A stretch of 64,000 nucleotides of DNA from Scolanthus callimorphus. Lineage: Eukaryota; Cnidaria; Anthozoa; Actiniaria; Edwardsiidae. Positions 23,901 to 32,900 of this stretch are shown piece after piece; within the stretch, counting starts at the first letter, position 1, and the number at the start of each line of letters is the position of its first letter. The notes beneath the pieces were generated by a model that was not told where the DNA came from, made no database searches, and saw only the letters and a program-made list of their open reading frames with translations. The position numbers and the translations under genes are program-made. The DNA lies in the NCBI GenBank assembly GCA_033964015.1, contig CM066917.1, positions 30,269,951 to 30,333,950 on the forward strand, given 5' to 3'.

Positions 23901-26900
23901 ATTAGTCCACTTATATATTTTATCGCGTTTCGGAATGTACACTTGTGTTGTGTCCCTAGGGATGTTAGTTCAGTATTTAAAGGAGCTTAATGTATGTTAA
24001 GTCATTCGAAGCGTCTTTTTCTCTTGTTGAGCTTTTCCGTTAATTTTCTTGTGGCATGGGAAAGCGAGATTCTTAATAGTGAACCTAAAAATCAAACTGT
24101 TTCTTGTATCACTAGGCAATTTTCTACAGTATATCAGTCAGTACAGCCAATTTTGGCGTCTTCTTCCACAACTTTCCTTGGCATAAATTTTGGATTTATT
24201 TTCAAGGACTACGAAGACGCCAAATTTAACGAGAAATATAATGATTTCAAACGTGGTCTGGAGGAAATAGAGAAAGAACACCAAGTTCATATAAAAACTA
24301 AAAATCAAATGTTTAAAGGCAACGAAATCCAGTTTCGAGTTTAATAACTTTATTTTAAAAGGCCTTGAGAAAATTTTCCAATGTATTCTTCTGCGGTTAT
24401 TTGTGGCCTTGGCGATTACTGAAACCGATTATTTGACAATTCTTATAAATAAGAGGAATAAGTTAATCCGCTTACAGATTAAAGTCCAGGTGGCTGGACG
24501 GCGGCCGAAGAATATGAGTCTGACGAGTTTGCTGAAGATTCCAAAGACGAGAAGTAACTCAGAGCAGCCGAACGTCGCGCTATGGTCAGGATACGAGTTT
24601 CCAAGACATACAAGAAGCCAGGTTTTCAGTCAGAGTTCCAGTTGCAGTCTCAGTTGCAATCCCAGTCGCAGTATGGATTTTCACGAAACAAATATTTTCG
24701 AGGGTATAGACGAAAACCAAAACCAACTGATATAAGTATTTTAGCTGTTGGTGGCTTTGGGCACTGGTCCATTAATTTAAACCTGCCCAAACTAAACCAG
24801 CTGGCGGACGTACCACCCTTAATGTCGAAACCAGTACTTCTGAAGGAAAGTATAAAGCACCACTGTCAAGACATGGTAAAGATAAGTATGTTATTGATCA
24901 TGTTGAAAACTGAAAGTTTTGAACTTTCGTTAGAATCTTTGTGTAATTCTGGTTTTGCAGAGAGATGAGTAAATGACTAGATTGAAAGGCCGACTGCGGT
25001 CAAGTTGCAAATCTATCGATATTCCTGATAATTTTACTTGAGACAGTATTCCCTTTATATCTACGCCGCCTCCTGCTTTTTCACGGAAATATTAAGTCTA
25101 CCTTGTTGTTTAGTGATTATGTTACATGTGCCATTCAAGAGTTGCTTCAAGCTCTCTGATATGTGACTGTAGTTGGCATGTTGGTATCATAGATTTAAGT
25201 GAAATGGGGCAAGTGTTTTTGGATGCGCAATGACAAAATGGTTATAAAAAAAAAAAAAAATTGTGGATCTCACTTGTTCGTAATAAGTTCGTAAGTGCAA
25301 AGTTCAATCTGAGGATGCCAAATCTATGTTTCACTGTTTATTATTGCGTTTATTGGATCACCCTGCAAATTGGTTCTGTCATTATAACGTCAAAATCTGA
25401 CACCAAGAGTTTTTCGGGTTTTTTCTTTGGTTATCTATGATGTTTTGTTCTGCCATTTGTTTCATCCACTGGCCCTTTATATTTACTAAATTATTAAATG
25501 AGATTTTTGGTAAAGCACTGGCGCAGTAAAGCATTCACTATTGTCGTGGGACGATGGTTTGGGATGTCCGAAGGACAGAAACGAGTTATACTCAGAGGAC
25601 TAAAATGGCGTTGTCGTTAGCACGGCCAAAAGGGTCTGAAAACTAGATTTCGGCTGCGCCCGCGATCTCTTACCACAGGAAACCCATCAAGATCCCGAAT
25701 GGTCTTGACAAGCAATAGACTAGGCTAGCCAAAGGGCCTCCAAGTTTTCTTATATTAGTATTAAATTCAAGATAATGTGTACGTCACTGATGATCAGTTT
25801 TAACTTTGTGCATTGACTGCAAAAAGAGTACAATCAAGAGTTCATAATTATGAGCTCTTGGTACAATATAGTATTATAGTTGATGGCTCACCACTACGGG
25901 TTCGTCATTGCGGCGCTTTGATTCCATTCTTGTGTCACTCACGATTTGCCAATCAACCGTCTTTTGGCAAATATACTAAAGTGCAACAGTGGTCTCCTTC
26001 TTTAGTTTACTAAGGGGCTTGGTTTACATTGAAATTCTGAAAAGAAGCCGCTCACTGTTTCGTAGGAGAAAATCATTGAAAGACTGCTTTCAATAATTGA
26101 TGATATGAGGCACTGGCCTCTGCAAGGGTGTCAGCTTGGCTCGTATCACGGGATTAATTATTTCCAGTAACATGCTTTTGTGTTTGGTAATTGTAAATTG
26201 ATGACAAAATTACTGCATCGTAAAATTGAGACTAAAGTAATTGGGCGTAAATTCCTGTTTTGGACGAGGAATGTATACATGAGTGTATTGTCAATTTTAG
26301 CGTGATATACAATTGTGTATTCCGATGCCAGCAACACTGGTTGCGCTGCCTATATCACAATGAATGACACACCTGTGTCTTATAAAATGAAGTTGGAATA
26401 TGGTTTATATTTTGAAGCACTTGTTTTTCAGAAATAATGTGGTTAACTCTGGTTTACTGATAATGAAGCAGTTTGAAATCATTGTTCAGTCAGGAAGCGC
26501 AAAGTTACATTTGCATAAGTTGACCCTAAAAATTTCCAATTTTGGCATGTGAAAACGAACTTAGTAATACTTCTTTTCACAATGGATACACTATGAGAAT
26601 TGAATGGAAGAGCTGATTATCTGTTATTGTATTAAATTATGAAGACTAGAGAGTCACAGATTTGTACTTTAAAGTCACATCCCGCTGGGGCCATTGCACT
26701 GCCGACTGTGTTCCGAATGTGGAGAACAAGGTTCCTATAAGGGGATATATAGTTCCAAACTTTTACAACCCTGATTGTCTTACAATGAATTCATTGGTTT
26801 TCAGTTGGGAGGAAGAGATGCTGTCTAGCTCCTCCCATTTAGTTTCCTAGAGTTATCAATCATTTCTGTGCGAGCCGATGGAAGGCTGTCCTAGTGGTTC

Positions 26901-29900
26901 CTGTACGGTGCTCAAATTGTTTGTTGGCCATTTTTAATACATTATGATCGCATAATTAAATTTATCATTGATTTTCTCTATGATGGGAATGGAAGAGAGT
27001 TTTTGAGCATGGTGCAAAAAAGCAGTCTATTTGGTTCTCAGAATGTTATAATGCTTCTGTCAATTTTCTTCTCGTGTATTCTCGTTATCTCTAAATTAAA
27101 AATGTGAAAATAGAAATGTAGAGAATTAAAAAAAAAAAAAAAAAATGATGACACAGGAAGTTGTCATATCTTCGACATTTGACATCTTACAGATTTAGTG
27201 CGCATGAATTATTAGCTGTCAATGTTAGATTATGTCATGCACAGGATTCAATATGAGTTGAGATCAGTTGAGATGATCATATGCTTTTGCCGTAAATGTG
27301 GTGGGAGTGCTTTGCTCACCACTGGGCTCAGTAAAGATTAATACTATTATCGTGTTATTTTTCTTTCATTGCAGGGAAATGCTGCATGGGAGTCTGGCTG
27401 CTTCAGCTGGTATTTGGTTCGGCTATTCCAGAATAGTTCAAAGAATTTGCCGTTACGTTCTGTAAAGGCGACAAGTATATACTACATATAGATATTATTG
27501 AGATAATCATATACTTTTGCCTTAAAAATATGGGAGTCTAAATTTTGTTAAATTCAACTTTTGCAAGCTAATGTCGACAGACTGATTCTGATACATTTGA
27601 ATTATGCATAGTAAAAGCAAAATGGATGTGTTGAACCCCTATATCTCGTTCGATATGAATGAATGAATGGATGATGGAATGAATGATGGTTTAATCAAGA
27701 CCGTTGCAGCGGTAGACGATAATTTCACACGATATATGTACAATTACCTTAAATTGGTCTTTCGATCACCAATTTTCAGAGGTTTATATTATTGCAGTTG
27801 GTTTGATAAACCATTACGTAATTTTTGTTATCACAAGTCACAGTTTGGTGTTAGTCATAGTCTCAGGAGCGGTAGTAGCGCAAAAACAACAACTAATGCT
27901 GGAGCGCCTATTTAAAAAGGTCATGTTAGATGAAGTCTGACCGTGCAAAAGATGGCTACGTTAAAGATAACCTTCATACGCTCTGCAGTTTCGCGCAGTT
28001 TAAATAATTGACCGCTTTTTTCGGCTTTCTTTATCTTCGAAGGTGAGCTATCAATAAAGAGACGCTCACTCCTAATTGGTATTGTGTTATTAATGTAGAT
28101 TAGAGATAAAATATTTTATACTCGTTCAGAAAGTAAGAGTATAAATATATTTTATCGCGTTTCGGAATGTACACTTGTGTTGTGTCCCTAGGGATGTTAG
28201 TTCAGTATTTAAAGGAGCTTAATGTATGTTAAGTCATTCGAAGCGTCTTTTTCTCTTGTTGAGCTTTTCCGTTAATTTTCATTTACAATATATTGCCTTC
28301 CTAACTTATTGTGTCTGAAATCGCTTGTTGCGTGTTATACCACGCTCACGTTATGATCTATTGTCTATATACATGCCACATCAGCTATCAATAAAGAGAC
28401 GCTCACTCCTAATTGGTATTGTGTTATTAATGTAGATTAGAGATAAAATATTTTATACTCGTTCAGAAAGTAAGAGTATAAATACATTTATCTATATCTA
28501 TATCTGGCACGTTTTTTTTAACGTTTTTTATTTTTATTATGTATTCAGCTTTTTATTATATAGACACATTTATGACATATTTTCCATCCTTCCATATCCT
28601 TACTAATTTGGAATATTTTTTTCATGTTTGTCTATATAATAAAAAGAAAACTACACGGTGGCTTGTGAAGATATGAGTTTTATTTTGATATTCTCATGTC
28701 AAAAACAATATATTACTCATTCGCTGCATTCGTAAAATATTGTTATTGCCACTCGAAAATAAAACTCATATATCTTCGCGCCACCGTGTAATATCCTCTA
28801 TATTTGTCCGTAGTGAGTCGTTTGTTTTAGAAGAATATTATATAACTAAAATAATTTTTCCCCTTGCACTCCGTGAATTTTTCACGGGCATCAGCTACTG
28901 CAGCTAGTCAACTGCTATAACAATGCCTAATCCCCAGAAAAGAAAAGAATCCCCGTTGTCATTGTAACGGTGATATAGCAGTAAATGAAGCGTTTATAAT
29001 ACATCTGAATACTTATCGAAGAGGACGCGTAGGCCTAACCATTTGCAGATCATCAGATCAAAGGCAGCACCTTCCCAGGTGATTTGAAAAAGACCTTGAC
29101 TGTTGGTCCTACCCGGAGCTGAACCTTCTGACCAACAAACAGGCGCTTTCTCACTTTGAACTAGCCGGGCCAGTCCTACGCACGAGTAGCCATCGCCCCG
29201 AGGCAATATGACGTGTTCAACGGTTATAACGGCATTAGCTGTTTATCTCAACCTTCGCGTTCTACCGCGAATTTGAAGGGATGTTATAAACATCAGAACT
29301 GTCTTTAGAATTTCAAAATGTATATTGTAATTCTCAGAGATGTTTCAGTTGGGTTTTGAGCATTAGAATATTCGCAGGTAAGTCTTTGCTATTCTAGATA
29401 TTTGCATTCAATTAGGATAAAACAAGCGAAAACAATTGTAACTTGCGAAACTTTACGTTTAACTGACAGTAAATCTCTAAGTTAATTTGAAGCTAAAATA
29501 TTCCGAATTGTCTGAAGTGGATCAACTCGTTTTAAAAGGAAAAGGCTGTAGTGCTTGCGAATTCAAGTGCCATTTCACACAAGAAAGCTTTCTGAATAAT
29601 CGCGTCAATTATAGTTTTTTTTACGCTTTACTTGATTTCATGGCCTATAAAACTGCGTTAACGACACAGGTGTTAATTTATATAACTGTGCACGGGTTTT
29701 CGCGACTTTTACGAGGCTATATATGCAGTTTTAGGTTATGGTGTCGAGCGAGTTTAGCTTGTTTTCCTTGAGTGAAAATTTGCATTTCGTCTTGTGCTTT
29801 CTCACAGTGGGGGTGGTTTGAGTTGCCGTTATACAGTCTTGTTGAAATTTTAGAAACTTTTTATTCCATTTCATTATTGCATTTACCATTTTTGGAGAAT

Positions 29901-32900
29901 GGTATGTTTGTCTGTCTCTGTTTCTTTGTTTGTCTGTAAGTATTGTTTTTCAACCAAAGAGATCGTATTTAATATTATGAAAATACTGGCCCGTCTCTTG
30001 TGACGAAATATTTTGAAACCTGCTAATGAACAATAAAGCTCTTGCACAGAAGCCAATCAACAGTAGCCTTCATCACATATTCGTGGGCCGCCATAGCACA
30101 ACAGTAGACGAATCCATTTTTGCAATTGTAGAGTCTTGTGATATAATTACTTGTCGTATTTACACTATATACCGTCTGTCAAAAGTTAGATGGCTAAGAT
30201 CAATATTCTCACTGTCAAAATACCATTTCCCCGTTTGAATCCACAGTCTAAATATAAACTCTTCTAGTCCTCCAGGGACGGCGGAGTCGGTGGAGGGGGC
30301 TTTAGTCCCCCCACATTTCTCCCAGTTTTCATACATTTTCACTATAAAACTTAGCGCCTCCTTGCCATACAATCTTAACTAATGCGCCCCACTTTGAAAA
30401 CTGTTCCTAGCAGTTAGCTCCCAGCCCATATCTGGAGGCTCCTGTTGATGGTCTCCTGACTTGCATGTCATTTGAAAGTCGGAGTAGAGGTTGAAGTAGG
30501 CAAAATATTTGATGTGGGTTTCCTGTGTTGTCAGGGCAAGCCAAAAACCAGGGAAAATCAGGCATGGCTCAACCACTCCTTGTTATTGTTTCGTTCGATA
30601 TTAGAAGACGAATTTCGTGTAGAAATCTCTTAATAAACATCTAAAAACAAAGTTTCAGATTTGATTAACCAAATTCAATCGAGAACATTGCTCTTAATTA
30701 TTCTCTAAATCAGCCGATGGAAATGGATGCTTTCTCCGACTTAGTATGTTGCCATGCATGTTTGAAATCTCCGCGACAAGGCGGAAAACGAGTCAAAATG
30801 TCTTCGTAAGCATAGACACATAACGAGTTGTTTGGCAAGTTTGACAAAAAAAAACAGAATTGATTAATACTTCATCTTTTTTATTCAGAAATGATGGTAT
30901 GAATTCCAACAACGACAAGCCGTGCGAGGAACATCGCAATTCTGTCATGAAGTTCCACTGTTCTCCAGGCAAGGATTTTTATAGGGTCTTATTAAGAAGA
31001 TTCGCCATACTCCATCTCCTTATTTTCCTCGTGCTGCTATGTAGTATTCCTTTCCAATGCTCCACATTAATAAGCTATGGGATCAGCTATGCAAAGTTCT
31101 TAGTAGAATTCGTTGGCAAGGACGCTTCAAGACGAGCTTATAGTACGGATATGGTGGCACAAACCGAGTGGGATCACTATGTCCTTCAAGTAAAATACAT
31201 GAAGGAAATATGCCGGGAGAAAAATATATCTAAGAGAACGGATCTTTCATGGATAACAGCATTGGTTAATGATCAATATGTAATACCTGCAGTGGTTTTA
31301 GGATACAGTATACAAGCACTTTCTTGCGTTAAAAACATGCTTGTGCTCATCTCCAAAGACGTCAGTCAGGCTGGCGTGACGGCGCTCAAGAAGAGTGGAT
31401 GGAATGTTAAAGTTGTAACCGCGATGGATTGTAAATGGCTGGAAACAAAGCAAGGGCGGGTATCCTCTGGTAATGGAATCCTGGGGACTCACACCCGATT
31501 TCATGCTTGGAACTATACGCAGTACAGGAAAATGATCTATGTCGATCCAGACTATATGCTGCTGAGCAATATTGATGAATTATTTGACATCAGTGAGGAC
31601 TTAGCTGCAGCGTACGGTTCGCGGCCTGGAATAATTGATCCGTGCTTTAATGCAGGTTTATTAGTGTTTAAACCAAGCGCGAAAGACTACAAACAGATAA
31701 TGGATACGTGGGAACGTAGAACGGCCTCTGAATCATGTCCTAATGACCAAGTTTTATTATGGCATCATTACACGGCCAATGGGAGATGGAAACCACTTCC
31801 GTACAGTTATAATGTGCGTAGGGTTATTTACCACCCTATGAAAGCTTTCCATTTTACATGCTGTCCACCAGAAAAGCCCTGGATAGACGTCTGCCGACCG
31901 AGTAGAAGAGAAGCAATGTTTTTTCAGGGGCCAATAACAAAAATTGAGCACACGTCTGTTATGTTTTGGAAAAACTTTTACGCTGCGCTTCATAAGTTTG
32001 AATTGGAGAGCTGGTGGAGAGACAACAAAGCCTTTAAGCATGACCTGGAATTTGGTGGAACTTTGTACAGTGAGTGTTTGAACAAAGTTTGAAGAGAAGT
32101 AAGAACTCAAAGTTGGCCAAGAAAATAATTCCCTAAACTGCAATCGTCTAATGTCCACTGACGCATGCGCGAGATTTAATACAGAGCCGTTGAGAGAAAG
32201 ACCTTTCAGCTCATGCTCCAACGCTCAAAATCAGCCAATCAGCGACGGCCCTCAAATGGATGTCCCCAGCGCTTCCTCTGCGAGCAGACGAGCCGGGGAG
32301 CTCTGGGGACGAGAATGTGCAGATGATCGTTTTGTGCGCGAATTTCTGTCACAAACAAAAAAAAAAAAAAAACAGGGACGTGTGAGAATTGAAACAAGTA
32401 TATTACGCGGTCGTGACATTAAACGCCACAGCAAGTGTCCCACATGGATCTAACTTACCACTTGGCGGTGTATAAATATGTCAGAGAAATGTAAAATATC
32501 CCGTAATGTTCACTACTCGTACAAGGTGCGTCTAGCTATGGTCTGGTGGGCGGGCGTTCCCTCGCCCTTAGGTATCAGTCCGGTGTGTTTTTGTCCTTAG
32601 TTGGTGTATATTGTTTGTAAAGATTGCATGTGAAGACTAGCTTTGAAATAAATCCATGTAACCAAATGAAAAAAATGTATATAGGGGAATAAGAAAACAA
32701 CAACAATAACAAAAATGTATTATATGCACCTAAGGAATAAGAAACTGTAAAAAAGGGAGACAGGATGTAAAAATACCAGTCATCACATGAATAAAAAAGT
32801 TAATAAAAAAAAAGGTATTGGGTATGGGCCGCTAATGAGCAATCAACGGGATAGCGACTGTCAGGGCCGAAATCTCTGGCGTGGGCGTAAGAACCGTCCA

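Larger units (their letters stand above)
23913..28484 (+). mobile_element. DIRS-like retrotransposon with split direct repeats, decayed
   Basis: The repeat order is A1 (23913-24048), internal DNA, B1 (28046-28147), A2 (28145-28280), B2 (28383-28484). This A1-internal-B1-A2-B2 order is the signature of tyrosine-recombinase retroelements of the DIRS/PAT/Ngaro group. The interior holds gag-like remnants (PGGWTAAEEYESDEFAEDS and, later, GGFGHW where a zinc knuckle CxxCGxxGHW is expected). It also holds RNase H remnants: DASNTGCAAYI at about 26324, WFTDNEAV at 26449 and NGRADYL near 26606. After these comes WGHCTADC...FYNPDCLTMNSLVFSW at 26687-26805. Stops and shifts are frequent. No tyrosine recombinase was recognised. 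It lies in oxygenase intron 1. Confidence 0.75.

Noticed and set aside
23994..24344. 116-codon plus-strand frame overlapping repeat A1
   Set aside because: It starts inside the terminal repeat of the DIRS-like element and has no known domain. At most it is a decayed leader or gag start.
30860..30898. Upstream TTG start for the GT8 protein
   Set aside because: Non-ATG start, and the segment contains a pyrimidine tract with CAG that looks like intron end. The ATG at 30899 is better.
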